A stretch of 64,000 nt of DNA from Accumulibacter sp. (GTDB taxonomy: Bacteria; Pseudomonadota; Gammaproteobacteria; Burkholderiales; Rhodocyclaceae). The position numbers were made by a program, and so were the translations under genes. Under the pieces are notes generated by a model, which was given only the letters and a program-made list of their open reading frames with translations, made no database searches and was not told where the DNA came from. The DNA lies in NCBI RefSeq assembly GCF_023806625.1, contig NZ_JAMTDX010000011.1, positions 139,596 through 203,595 of the forward strand, written 5' to 3'. Shown here one piece after another: positions 27,215-35,811 of the stretch. How positions within the stretch are numbered: position 1 is the stretch's first letter; each line of letters begins with the position of its first letter.

Positions 27215-28891
27215 ATGTCTTACTCGGCGTTCGTCCAGGCGCGCGATTTCCTTCTCGCCCATCGTACCGACTACGAGACGGCGTACCGCGACTTCAAGTG
27301 GCCACAGCTGACCGACTTCAACTGGGCACTCGATTATTTCGACGTGATGGCTGCCGGCAACGATCGGCTGGCTCTCTGGGTGGTCAACGAAGACGGTTCC
27401 GAGCAGAAGATGTCCTTCGCCGAGATGGCCAAGCGCTCGAATCAGGTGGCCAACTGGCTGCGCGCGCAGGGTGTCCGGCGTGGCGACCGGATCCTGATGA
27501 TGCTCGGCAACGAGGTGCCTCTCTGGGATACGATGCTCGCTTCGATCAAGCTCGGTGCGGTCCTCTCGCCGGCGACGACGCTACTCGCGCCGGACGATCT
27601 CCGCGACCGGATCGAGCGCGGCCAGATCCGTCACGTGATCATCGGCCACACGCAGGCGGACAAGTTCGCGGAGCTGGCCGGTGACTACACGCGGATAACC
27701 GTCGGTGGCGCCGTCGACGGCTGGCTGTCGCTCGAAAAGGCCTATCTCGAGTCGAGTGACTTTCTGCCCGACGGGCCGACCAGGGCGACCGACCCGCAAC
27801 TGCTCTACTTCACCTCGGGGACGACCTCGAAGCCCAAGCTCGTCCTGCACAGCCAGCAGAGCTACCCGGTCGGGCACCTGTCGACGATGTACTGGATCGG
27901 CCTGCAGCCCGGCGACGTGCACTGGAACATCAGCTCGGCCGGCTGGGCCAAGCACGCGTGGAGCTGCTTCTTCGCCCCCTGGAACGCCGGTGCAACGGTG
28001 TTCATCTACAACTACTCGCGCTTCGCCGCCTCAGCGATCCTCGAAACGCTCGTCCGCTGCTCGGTGACCACGCTTTGCGCGCCGCCGACCGTCTGGCGGA
28101 TGCTGATCCAGGAAGACCTGAAGAAGTATCCGGTCAAGGTCCGCGAGCTGATCGGCGCCGGAGAGCCGCTCAATCCCGAAGTCATCGACCAGGTCAAGGA
28201 AGCCTGGGGAATCACGCTGCGCGACGGCTTCGGACAGACCGAGACGACGGCACAGGTCGGCAACTCGCCGGGACAGGTGGTCAAGCTCGGCTCGATGGGC
28301 AGACCGATGCCCGGTTATCAGGTGCGCCTCGTCGACATCGACGGCAACGTTTCGGACGAAGGCGAGATCTGCCTCAGCCTGTCGCCGCGACCGCTCGGAC
28401 TGATGATCGCCTACGACGACGACCCCGACAAGACTAGCGAAGTGATGCGCGACGGCTTCTATCACACCGGTGACACGGCCGCGGTCGACGCCGACGGCTA
28501 CATCACCTACGTCGGCCGGGCCGATGAAGTGTTCAAGGCCTCCGACTACCGGATCAGCCCGTTCGAGCTCGAAAGCGTGCTCATCGAGCACGACGCGGTC
28601 GCCGAGGCGGCGGTCGTGCCGAGTCCGGACCCGCTTCGTCTCGCCGTTCCGAAAGCCTTCCTGACGCTGCGCGCCGGTTACGAGCCGAGTCGCGAACTGG
28701 CCCGTGACATCTTCGTCTTCCTGCGCAGCCGGCTTTCACCCTACAAGCGCGTCCGGCGGATCGAGTTCGGCGAGTTGCCGAAGACGATCTCCGGGAAGAT
28801 CCGCCGCGTCGAACTGCGCAAGGGCGAGCAGGAGCGGGCCTCCGCCCCGCGTGGAGCACTCGAGTTCCACGAAGACGACTTCAAGTTCTGA
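27215..28891 (+). CDS. Acyl-CoA synthetase, medium-chain type
   Basis: 558 residues from ATG 27215, with AAAGGAG upstream. ANL motifs: FTSGTTSKPKLV phosphate loop, DGFGQTETT adenine motif, YHTGDTAAVDADGYI and GRADEVFKASDYRISPFELE. The C-terminal Lys is in PKTISGKIRR. The opening (DFKWPQLTDFNWALDYFD) is that of the acyl-CoA synthetase medium-chain group, which activates butyrate to medium-chain or aromatic acids. It could supply acyl-CoA, but its separation by 72 bases from the lipid cluster makes a direct role uncertain. Upstream, 26937-27214 holds no gene; TACAAT at 27007 may be its -10. Confidence 0.92.
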   Translation: MSYSAFVQARDFLLAHRTDYETAYRDFKWPQLTDFNWALDYFDVMAAGNDRLALWVVNEDGSEQKMSFAEMAKRSNQVANWLRAQGVRRGDRILMMLGNEVPLWDTMLASIKLGAVLSPATTLLAPDDLRDRIERGQIRHVIIGHTQADKFAELAGDYTRITVGGAVDGWLSLEKAYLESSDFLPDGPTRATDPQLLYFTSGTTSKPKLVLHSQQSYPVGHLSTMYWIGLQPGDVHWNISSAGWAKHAWSCFFAPWNAGATVFIYNYSRFAASAILETLVRCSVTTLCAPPTVWRMLIQEDLKKYPVKVRELIGAGEPLNPEVIDQVKEAWGITLRDGFGQTETTAQVGNSPGQVVKLGSMGRPMPGYQVRLVDIDGNVSDEGEICLSLSPRPLGLMIAYDDDPDKTSEVMRDGFYHTGDTAAVDADGYITYVGRADEVFKASDYRISPFELESVLIEHDAVAEAAVVPSPDPLRLAVPKAFLTLRAGYEPSRELARDIFVFLRSRLSPYKRVRRIEFGELPKTISGKIRRVELRKGEQERASAPRGALEFHEDDFKF

Positions 28892-28963
28892 GCCTTTGCC
28901 GTACCGACCGACAACCGCCCCTGGGGAGCGCGGCGTCCCCGGGGCCGGTCGACTCCGCAGGCG

Positions 28964-29623
28964 ATGAGTCTCCATCTTCTGAAGCCGCGCTTCCAGGGCG
29001 TGCTGCGCCCGGTCGTTCGCCAGATCCATGCCTCGGGCGTTCGCGCCAACCAGGTCACCGTGTTCACCTGTGCAGCGTCGATCGCCGTCGGTGGCTGGCT
29101 GGTCGTTGCGGCACGGTCCGGGCAGTTCGACAGCTTTCTGCTGCTGCCGGTCTGGTTCGCCTTGCGCATGGCGCTGAATGCGATCGACGGGCTGCTCGCG
29201 CGCGAGTTCGCCCAGGAGTCGGTGCTCGGCGCGTATCTCAACGAGCTGTCCGACCCGCTGTCCGACGCCACACTCTACCTGCCCTTCGTCTTTCTGCCCG
29301 GCGGAGCCGGTGCTGCCGTGCTCGCGGTGATCTTCCTGTCGGTCGTCTCCGAGATGGCCGGACTGCTCGGCCAGCTTTCCAGCGGCCAGCGACGTAACGA
29401 CGGCCCGATGGGCAAGAGCGACCGGGCACTGGTCTTCGGCGCGCTCGGGCTGCTCGTCGGCACGGGAATCAGCCCCGGCCCGTGGCTCACCTGGGTCGTC
29501 GCCGGGGTCGCGTTGTTGCTCGGCCTGACCATCGTCAACCGCGTCCGCCGCGGGGTCGCCGCCAGCGATCGCTTACTCGACCTCGGCGGACAGCGCCAGG
29601 AAGATCGACGTGCGCCGCGCTGA
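28964..29623 (+). CDS. CDP-alcohol phosphatidyltransferase family protein with altered metal motif
   Basis: 219 residues with about six membrane helices. The family joins a CDP-activated lipid to an alcohol using the motif DxxDGxxAR...GxxxDxxxD, whose four Asp bind two metal ions. Here residues 72-76 read NAIDG, and after G89 the series is AYLN (N93), ELSD (D97), PLSD (D101). The first and third Asp are therefore Asn, with E94 and D101 as possible substitutes. AR at 79-80 is kept. This may mark a subfamily with a different acceptor or donor. The next gene starts inside its last 14 bases. First gene of the proposed lipid operon. Confidence 0.85.
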   Translation: MSLHLLKPRFQGVLRPVVRQIHASGVRANQVTVFTCAASIAVGGWLVVAARSGQFDSFLLLPVWFALRMALNAIDGLLAREFAQESVLGAYLNELSDPLSDATLYLPFVFLPGGAGAAVLAVIFLSVVSEMAGLLGQLSSGQRRNDGPMGKSDRALVFGALGLLVGTGISPGPWLTWVVAGVALLLGLTIVNRVRRGVAASDRLLDLGGQRQEDRRAPR

Positions 29624-31358
29624 GCAGTCGGAGTTCACCACTCACGACGGCAGCCGGCTGTTCTACCGCTACTGGCCGCCGCTTCGCGAGACCGACGTCA
29701 CCCGCGCGATCCTGCTCTTCCATCGCGGGCACGAGCATTCCGGCCGGCTTCAGCACGTCGTCGACGAACTCCGCCTCGACGACTTCGCGTTCTTCGCCTG
29801 GGATGCCCGAGGCCATGGGCGATCGCCCGGCGAGCGCGGCGACAGCCCCAGCTTTTCGGTGCTCATCCGGGACATCGAGCGCTTCGTCCGGCACGTCGGC
29901 GAAAGCTACGGCGTCACCCCCGAAAACATGGTGGTCATCGGGCAGAGCGTCGGCGCCGTGCTGGTCGCGACCTGGGTCCACGACTACGCTCCTCGCCTGC
30001 GCGGCGTCGTACTCACCGCGCCGGCATTCAGCGTCAGACTCTACGTGCCGCTCGCCCGACCGGGCCTCGGCTTGTTGCAGCGCGTCTTCGGCAACCTGTT
30101 CATCAACTCGTACGTCAAGGCGAAATTCCTGACCCGCGATACCGCGCGGATCGCCTCGTACGACAGTGATCCGCTGATCACCCGGGCGATCTCGGTACGT
30201 GTGCTGCTCCGCCTGCTCGATGCCGGCGAGCGGATCGTCGCCGACGCCCAGGCGATCCGCGTGCCGCTGCTGCTGCTGATCTCCGGCAAGGACTGGGTCG
30301 TCCACCGCACCCCGCAGGAGGTGTTCTTCGAGCGACTCGGCTCCCCGCTCAAGGAACGCCACCTGCTGCCGGACTTTCTCCACGACACACTCGGCGAGCG
30401 TGACCGGGAGATCGCCCTGGCGCACATTCGCGGCTTCGTCGGCCGGCTTTTCGCCGCGCCGCAGGCGGCGGATTCACTGCTCGACGCCGACCGCCGCGGG
30501 CACACGCACGACGAGGAAGTCGCCCTCGGCCGGCCACTACCCCCGCTATCGGCAGCCAACCTGAAATACACCGCGACCCGTCTCGCAATGCGCACGCTCG
30601 GCAGGCTTTCCGGCGGCATCCGTACCGGACTCGAAACCGGCTTCGACTCGGGAAGCAGCCTCGACTACGTCTACCGCAACCAGGCAGAGGGGCGACTGCT
30701 GATCGGCCGGCTGATCGATCGCCTGTACCTCGATTCGATCGGCTGGCGCGGTATCCGCGAGCGCCGCAGGCACCTCGCCGCGGCGCTGCTGCATGCAGCA
30801 CGGGCACTCCGGGCAGCCGGCCAGCGGCTACGCATCGCCGACATCGCCGCCGGGCATGGGCGCTACCTGCTCGAAGCGGTCGCCGAACTTCCCGAACGAC
30901 CCGAGTCGATCGTCCTGCGCGATCTTTGCGAAGTCAACGGCGAACGCTGTCGCTCGCTGATCGGGCAACTCGGGCTCGACGAGATCGCCCGCTTCGAGTG
31001 CGGCGACGCCTTCGACGAGGCACAGCTCGCCGCTCTCGCCCCACGGCCGAACCTGATCGTCGTCTCGGGCCTTTACGAGCTGTTCAGCGAAAACGACCGG
31101 GTAAGCGGTTCGCTGCGCGGCGTTGCCCGTGCCATCGACCGCGGCGGCTACCTGATCTGCACCAATCAGCCATGGCACCCGCAGCTCGAACTGATCGCCC
31201 GCACGCTGACCAGCCACCGTGACCACCAGCCGTGGATCATGCGCCGACGGACTCAGGCGGAACTCGACGATCTTCTGCGCACGGCCGGCTTCGCGAAGGT
31301 CGAGCAATGGATCGACGATTGGGGGATATTCACCGTCTCGCTGGCCCGCCGCCTCTGA
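29610..31358 (+). CDS. Alpha/beta hydrolase fused to class I SAM methyltransferase
   Basis: 582 residues from a GTG start with AGGAAG upstream. Residues 10-300 are a hydrolase/lysophospholipase-like domain with WDARGHGRSPG, nucleophile GQSVGA (Ser113), acid in SGKDWVV and His in DFLHDTLGE. A linker (about 300-365) leads to a methyltransferase domain (365-582) with SAM motif I IADIAAGHGRYLL near 409 and a Rossmann acidic loop LRDLCEVN. The final strand region (WIDDWGIFTVSLA) fits the fold. Both domains look catalytically intact. The neighbours make a lipid substrate likely: deacylation plus methyl transfer. It overlaps both neighbouring genes. Confidence 0.87.
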   Translation: MRRAEQSEFTTHDGSRLFYRYWPPLRETDVTRAILLFHRGHEHSGRLQHVVDELRLDDFAFFAWDARGHGRSPGERGDSPSFSVLIRDIERFVRHVGESYGVTPENMVVIGQSVGAVLVATWVHDYAPRLRGVVLTAPAFSVRLYVPLARPGLGLLQRVFGNLFINSYVKAKFLTRDTARIASYDSDPLITRAISVRVLLRLLDAGERIVADAQAIRVPLLLLISGKDWVVHRTPQEVFFERLGSPLKERHLLPDFLHDTLGERDREIALAHIRGFVGRLFAAPQAADSLLDADRRGHTHDEEVALGRPLPPLSAANLKYTATRLAMRTLGRLSGGIRTGLETGFDSGSSLDYVYRNQAEGRLLIGRLIDRLYLDSIGWRGIRERRRHLAAALLHAARALRAAGQRLRIADIAAGHGRYLLEAVAELPERPESIVLRDLCEVNGERCRSLIGQLGLDEIARFECGDAFDEAQLAALAPRPNLIVVSGLYELFSENDRVSGSLRGVARAIDRGGYLICTNQPWHPQLELIARTLTSHRDHQPWIMRRRTQAELDDLLRTAGFAKVEQWIDDWGIFTVSLARRL

Positions 31359-32707
31359 GCCGGCCCCCGCTGGTCGACGCCCAGGCTGGACCGGACGAAC
31401 CCCGCCCGTGGCGGCGCTCGCTCGCCTGGCTGGTCTTCCTCGGTCCGTTCTTCTTCGTGAGCTACGGTTTCGCGACCTGGGTCAGCAGCCAGCGCGCCGA
31501 GGTCGGCTTCATCGTCTTCGACTGGGAGCACCACATTCCGCTGCTTCCCTGGACGATCCTTCCCTACTGGCTGATCGACGCGCTCTACGGCGTCTCGCTG
31601 TTTCTCTGCGCGAGCCGGCGCGACCTCGATACGCATGCCTGGCGCCTGCTGCTGGCCCAGCTGATCGCCGTCGCCTGCTTCCTGGTCTTTCCGCTTCGCT
31701 TCAGCTTCGCCAGGGACGAAGTCGGCCTCACCTGGCGCTGGCTGTTCGACCTCCTGGCGAGCTTCGACAAACCCTTCAACCAGGCGCCTTCGCTGCACAT
31801 CGCGCTGCTCGTCATCCTCCTGCAGGTCTATCTGCGCGCCGTTCCGCGCGCCTGGCACCTGCTCGTCCACGGTGTGGCGCTGCTCATCGGCGTGTCGGTG
31901 CTGACGACCTGGCAACATCACTTCATCGACGTCCCGACCGGAGTCTGGCTCGGCTGCCTGGTCGTCTGGCTGTTGCCCGACGGCCATCTCCCGCTGTTCC
32001 GGCGGGCCAGGATCCGCCGGGATCCGCGCCGGCTGCGTCTCTCGCTGGCCTACGCAGGAGCGGCCTTGCTGATCGCTTGCCTGGCCGCCGGGCTCGCCGG
32101 CGGCTGGCTCTGGCTGCTCTGGCCCGCGGCTTCGCTGGCCCTCGTCGCGTTGATCTACGCCTTCCTCGACGGCGCCTCGTTCGGCAAGCGCGCCGACGGC
32201 TCGTTGCCGGGCGCGCTCGGCGTGCTCTTCGGCCCCTACCTGCTCGGGGCCTGGCTCAACTCTCGCTGGTGGACGCGCCGGCACCCGGCGCCCGACTCGC
32301 CGGCCCCCGGATTGCTGATCGGCCGCATACCAGGCCACGGCGAAGTCGGGCGAGACCGGAGCGGGGCGATCGTCGACCTCTGCGCCGAGCTCCCCTGCCC
32401 GACATCGGGCGTTCCCTACTCGCTCGTTCCGCTGCTCGACCTCGTCGAGCCTGAGGTGGGCGAGATCGAACGCGCGGTCAGAGCGATCGACGCCGCGAAC
32501 CCTGCCGGACCGGTGCTCGTCTGCTGCGCGCTGGGTCTCGCGCGCAGCGCGCTGGTCGCGGCCGCCTGGCTGATCCACGCCGGAATCGCTTGCCGGCCCG
32601 AAGCGGCGGTCGCCCACGTGCGCGCGGCGCGCCCGCGAGTCGTCCTCGGCGCGCGGGAAGTGAAACTGCTGCACCAGTGGTGGCAGCACCGGGCGGATGA
32701 TCGCTGA
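31307..32707 (+). CDS. PAP2 phosphatase fused to dual-specificity phosphatase
   Basis: 466 residues from ATG 31307, inside the previous gene (52-base overlap), with AAGG upstream. Residues 40-330 form a membrane PAP2 domain of several helices, with PSLH and TTWQHHFIDVPTG matching the second and third PAP2 motifs. A soluble C-terminal domain (about 340-466) has the Cys-phosphatase loop CALGLARS (Cys407, Arg413, CX5R) and an upstream Asp in IVDLCAELPC. This pairs a lipid phosphate phosphatase with a PTPMT1-like activity. It could dephosphorylate the product of the phosphatidyltransferase at 28964. Confidence 0.86.
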   Translation: MDRRLGDIHRLAGPPPLSRPPLVDAQAGPDEPRPWRRSLAWLVFLGPFFFVSYGFATWVSSQRAEVGFIVFDWEHHIPLLPWTILPYWLIDALYGVSLFLCASRRDLDTHAWRLLLAQLIAVACFLVFPLRFSFARDEVGLTWRWLFDLLASFDKPFNQAPSLHIALLVILLQVYLRAVPRAWHLLVHGVALLIGVSVLTTWQHHFIDVPTGVWLGCLVVWLLPDGHLPLFRRARIRRDPRRLRLSLAYAGAALLIACLAAGLAGGWLWLLWPAASLALVALIYAFLDGASFGKRADGSLPGALGVLFGPYLLGAWLNSRWWTRRHPAPDSPAPGLLIGRIPGHGEVGRDRSGAIVDLCAELPCPTSGVPYSLVPLLDLVEPEVGEIERAVRAIDAANPAGPVLVCCALGLARSALVAAAWLIHAGIACRPEAAVAHVRAARPRVVLGAREVKLLHQWWQHRADDR

Positions 32708-33659
32708 ACTGCCGCCGTTGGCTCTGAGCGGATCCCCGGGGCAGGTCGTCGTCGCGATCCTCGCCCTGCTCGTCTTCGCCTCGCTGACCGCTCGGTTGCT
32801 GCGCTTCACGCTGGCCCGCCGGCAGCCGCACGCGGTGATCGACAACCTGGTCAGCCGCATCAATGCCTGGTGGGTCATCGCACTCGTCGTCGGGTTGGCG
32901 CTCGCCGCCGGGAGAGACGGCGTGACGCTGCTCTTTGCCGCGGCATCGCTGCGCGCCCTCGGCGAGTTCTTCCCGCCCCCGCCGGTCGATTCGGGCCTGC
33001 GCAAGCTGCGCATCGGGGGCTTCCTGATCGTCGTCACGCTGCAGTACGGCTTCGTCTGGAACGGCAGCCTGGTCGCCTACGGCGTGTTCATTCCGCTGCT
33101 CGCGGCGTTCGCTCTGCCGCTGGCCAAGCTCTGCGCCAGCGATGCACGGCTCTGGCCGACCGGGATGCGCGACCTGCGCCTCGGCCTGCTGTTCTGCGTC
33201 TGGGGAATCTCGCACGTCCCGGCGCTCTTCGCGCTTCCCGGTCAGCCAGCCGACGGCCACGCCTGGCTGGTGGTCTTCCTGCTGCTCGTCGTTCAGTTGA
33301 GCGACGTGCTCCAGTATGTCTGGGGCAAGCTCGCCGGACGGCATGCGATTGCGCCACGGATTTCGCCGGGCAAGACCGTCGAAGGAACGATCGGTGGTCT
33401 GCTGAGCGCCAGCGCAGTGGGCGCGGCGATCTCTGGGGTGACGCGTTTCACTCCCGGCGAGGCGGCCATCGTCGCGCTGCTCCTGGCGATTCTCGGCTTC
33501 CTCGGCGGACTGACCCTCTCGGCGATCAAGCGCCAGCGCGGAGTCAAGGACTGGGGAAGTCTGATTCCGGGCCACGGTGGAATGCTCGATCGGCTCGACT
33601 CACTCTGCCTCTCGGCACCGGCCTTCCATTACCTGCTGTGTTCCTCTCTGCTCGCCTGA
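32697..33659 (+). CDS. Second CdsA-type phosphatidate cytidylyltransferase
   Basis: 320 residues with about eight membrane helices. The C-terminal CdsA signature is present: LSDVLQYVWGK, RISPGKTVEGTIGG and LIPGHGGMLDRLDS. It makes CDP-diacylglycerol from phosphatidate and CTP. A separate, shorter cdsA sits at 44702 in the housekeeping block, so this copy is a paralogue tied to the cluster. The start overlaps the phosphatase by 11 bases. Its N-terminal 90 residues are longer than those of the housekeeping enzyme and carry two extra helices. Confidence 0.88.
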   Translation: MIAELPPLALSGSPGQVVVAILALLVFASLTARLLRFTLARRQPHAVIDNLVSRINAWWVIALVVGLALAAGRDGVTLLFAAASLRALGEFFPPPPVDSGLRKLRIGGFLIVVTLQYGFVWNGSLVAYGVFIPLLAAFALPLAKLCASDARLWPTGMRDLRLGLLFCVWGISHVPALFALPGQPADGHAWLVVFLLLVVQLSDVLQYVWGKLAGRHAIAPRISPGKTVEGTIGGLLSASAVGAAISGVTRFTPGEAAIVALLLAILGFLGGLTLSAIKRQRGVKDWGSLIPGHGGMLDRLDSLCLSAPAFHYLLCSSLLA

Positions 33660-33669
33660 GCGCGGCCGA

Positions 33670-34275
33670 TCACCCGCGCTTGCGCCCGAGCCGCCCGACC
33701 AGCCAGCCGACGACCACGCCGCCGAGGCCGGCGCCGATCGCCGCGTACCAGAGCGCGGCCCTGGCCTCCTTGAGCAGCGAGTTGGTGAACACGTTCGACG
33801 AGAGGTGCAGCGCGACGACCTTCCATTCGCCGTCGATCTTCGCGCTCGTCGAAGTCCAGTTGGAGTTCAGGCTGAACGGCCCACGGGCAACCGGGAAGAA
33901 TTCGTCGACCATCGTCCCGTCGGCGACGGCGACCTCGCCGCCGCCGAAGAAGCGTGCCGGGGCGCCGACCTTGGCCTTCGTCAGATAGCGGTCGAGGATC
34001 CGCTGTTCGCCCCTGACCATCCGGTGGTAGTAGGCACGGATCTCGTCGTGCCCGCGCGAGACTTCGCCGTTTAGCCAGGTGACCGTTGCCGCGCGATCCA
34101 TCTGGGCGATCATCCGCTCGACGTCCTGCGCGTTGATGCTCGCTTCCATCTCGCGGAACAGAGCGAGCAGCGCCTGGCGATCGGCGCCATGTGGATCCGT
34201 GTCGGCAGCCCTGACCACGCTCGCCGAGCTGACCAACAGAACCAGCAGAGACAGGAGGTTCAGGAGTGGACGCAT
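33670..34275 (-). CDS. SnoaL/NTF2-like exported protein with C-terminal membrane anchor
   Basis: 201 residues from ATG 34275, preceded by AAAGGAAC; an ATG five codons earlier overlaps that site and is less likely. There is a signal peptide (MRPLLNLLSLLVLLVSSASV, cleavage near VRA) and then a cone-shaped NTF2-like domain (about 28-155) containing ALFREMEASINAQDVERMI and a GEWKVVALHLS strand. A single hydrophobic helix (about 172-192, AAIGAGLGGVVVGWLVGRLG) is followed by a basic tail. Such domains bind small ligands or serve as enzymes; none is implied here. It is convergent with the lipid operon and downstream of the methyltransferase gene. Confidence 0.78.
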   Translation of the reverse strand: MRPLLNLLSLLVLLVSSASVVRAADTDPHGADRQALLALFREMEASINAQDVERMIAQMDRAATVTWLNGEVSRGHDEIRAYYHRMVRGEQRILDRYLTKAKVGAPARFFGGGEVAVADGTMVDEFFPVARGPFSLNSNWTSTSAKIDGEWKVVALHLSSNVFTNSLLKEARAALWYAAIGAGLGGVVVGWLVGRLGRKRG

Positions 34276-34363
34276 GTGAGTTCCTTTCATCGGCGCGATG
34301 GCCAAAAGCATCGATTTCCGGGCAAGCGAAATCCTCGCAGACTTCCTCGCAGGCTGTTCATGA

Positions 34364-35224
34364 TCAGCCACCGCCCGTCCAGGTGACCGCGCGACGTCTC
34401 CGCTGGGGACCGCCGAGGCCGTCGGGTGCGACCCGCGACGGATCAGCGAGCCGCCGCCTGACCGTCTCGAAGAGGCAGATCGCCGCCGCAGCGGCGACAT
34501 TCAGTGATTCGCTGCCACCGGGCATCGGGATGCGCACTCGTGCCGGCGTGGCGTCGAGAAGCGCTGCCCGAACGCCCTGCCCCTCATGGCCGAAGACCCA
34601 GGCCAAAGGCCCATCGATCTGGGCATCGAAAACGCTCGTCAAGGCATCGGGTGCGGTGACCAGCGCCCGCCCGCGATAGCCGCCGAGAAAGGCCGCGAGA
34701 TCGCAGGCCTCGTGGATCGCCAGCCGGAAGTGCGCACCCATCGCCGCGCGCAGCGTCTTCGGCGACCACGCCTGCGCACAGTCGGCGGAGAGCAGGACCT
34801 GCGCGAAACCCGCCGCTGCCGCACTGCGCAGGATCGACCCGACGTTGCCGGGATCCTGCAGTCCGTCGAGCAGGACCGCGTCCGACTCGGGATCGGCGGC
34901 ACGTCTGGCTACCGGCTGCACGACGACCGCGACGATCCCGCTGGGCGCCTCGACGCTGGTCAGCTTGGCGAGCAGCGCGTCAGGAACGACGGTCAGTGTC
35001 GTCCTGCGGCCCCAGGTGGCGATCCACGAGGCGATTTCTGCGCTGTGGCTGCCGCTCTCACTGACCACCACCTCCTCGGGAGGCCCCCGGCTCTGCACGT
35101 ACGATTCGACGAGATGCAGGCCGTCGAGCAGAATGCGGCCGCTTCTGCGACGCTCGCGGGCGCTGGCGAAGAGCCGCAGCAGGGAGCGGTAGTGCTCGTT
35201 CGCCGCCGAACCGACCCGCCTCAT
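34364..35224 (-). CDS. TrmH/SpoU-family RNA 2'-O-ribose methyltransferase
   Basis: 286 residues. An N-terminal L30e-like substrate-binding domain (about 1-105) is followed by the SPOUT knot domain, with [20 protein letters not shown] (motif 1), [11 protein letters not shown] (motif 2) and [20 protein letters not shown] (motif 3). It methylates a ribose in rRNA or tRNA; the target nucleotide cannot be told from sequence. The start overlaps the rnhB stop (ATGA), so it belongs to the end of the lpx operon. Confidence 0.92.
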   Translation of the reverse strand: MRRVGSAANEHYRSLLRLFASARERRRSGRILLDGLHLVESYVQSRGPPEEVVVSESGSHSAEIASWIATWGRRTTLTVVPDALLAKLTSVEAPSGIVAVVVQPVARRAADPESDAVLLDGLQDPGNVGSILRSAAAAGFAQVLLSADCAQAWSPKTLRAAMGAHFRLAIHEACDLAAFLGGYRGRALVTAPDALTSVFDAQIDGPLAWVFGHEGQGVRAALLDATPARVRIPMPGGSESLNVAAAAAICLFETVRRRLADPSRVAPDGLGGPQRRRRAVTWTGGG

Positions 35225-35811
35225 CGATGCACCAGCCGAGCCACTGGCGAGAAGCTGCGCCGGTGCTGCGGGCTCGGGCCGAACTCGCGCAGCGCGGCCA
35301 GATGACCGGCGGTGGGGTAGCCCATGTGCCTCGCGAAGCCATACTCGGGATGCCGCGTGTCCAGCTCGCGCATCGTCGCGTCGCGGGCGGTCTTGGCGAG
35401 GATCGACGCCGCGGCGATCGCCACGAACCGGGCGTCCCCGCCGACCACCGCCACGACCGGACAGGCGACATCGGGGCAGCGATTGCCGTCGACGAGCACA
35501 CGTTCCGGAAGCCGCCCGAAACGGGCAGCCAGTTCCAGCACCGCCCGACTCATTGCCAGCAGGCTCGCCTGGAGGATGTTCAGCCGGTCGATCTCCTCGA
35601 CGCTCGCCTCGCCGAGTCCCCAGGCCAGCGAGCGGCGGCGAATTTCCCCGGCAAGGAACTCGCGGCGGTTGGCCGAAAGCTTCTTCGAATCATCGATCCC
35701 GGCGATCGGCCGGGCCGGATCGAGGATCACCGCGGCGGCGACGACCGGACCGGCGAGCGGGCCACGGCCGGCTTCATCGACGCCGCAGATCAGGCCCTCA
35801 GGTTGCTCCAT
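35221..35811 (-). CDS. rnhB: Ribonuclease HII
   Basis: 196 residues from ATG 35811. The catalytic acids are visible in [21 protein letters not shown] (Asp, Glu) and VLVDGNRCP, and in [11 protein letters not shown]. It cleaves RNA in RNA-DNA hybrids and at single ribonucleotides in DNA. The start lies inside lpxB (14-base overlap), the usual lpxB-rnhB arrangement. Confidence 0.96.
   Translation of the reverse strand: MEQPEGLICGVDEAGRGPLAGPVVAAAVILDPARPIAGIDDSKKLSANRREFLAGEIRRRSLAWGLGEASVEEIDRLNILQASLLAMSRAVLELAARFGRLPERVLVDGNRCPDVACPVVAVVGGDARFVAIAAASILAKTARDATMRELDTRHPEYGFARHMGYPTAGHLAALREFGPSPQHRRSFSPVARLVHR

Noticed and set aside
31253-33037. Minus-strand frame of 594 codons opposite the lipid cluster
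   Set aside because: Biased composition and no recognisable motif; both plus-strand genes there have catalytic motifs.
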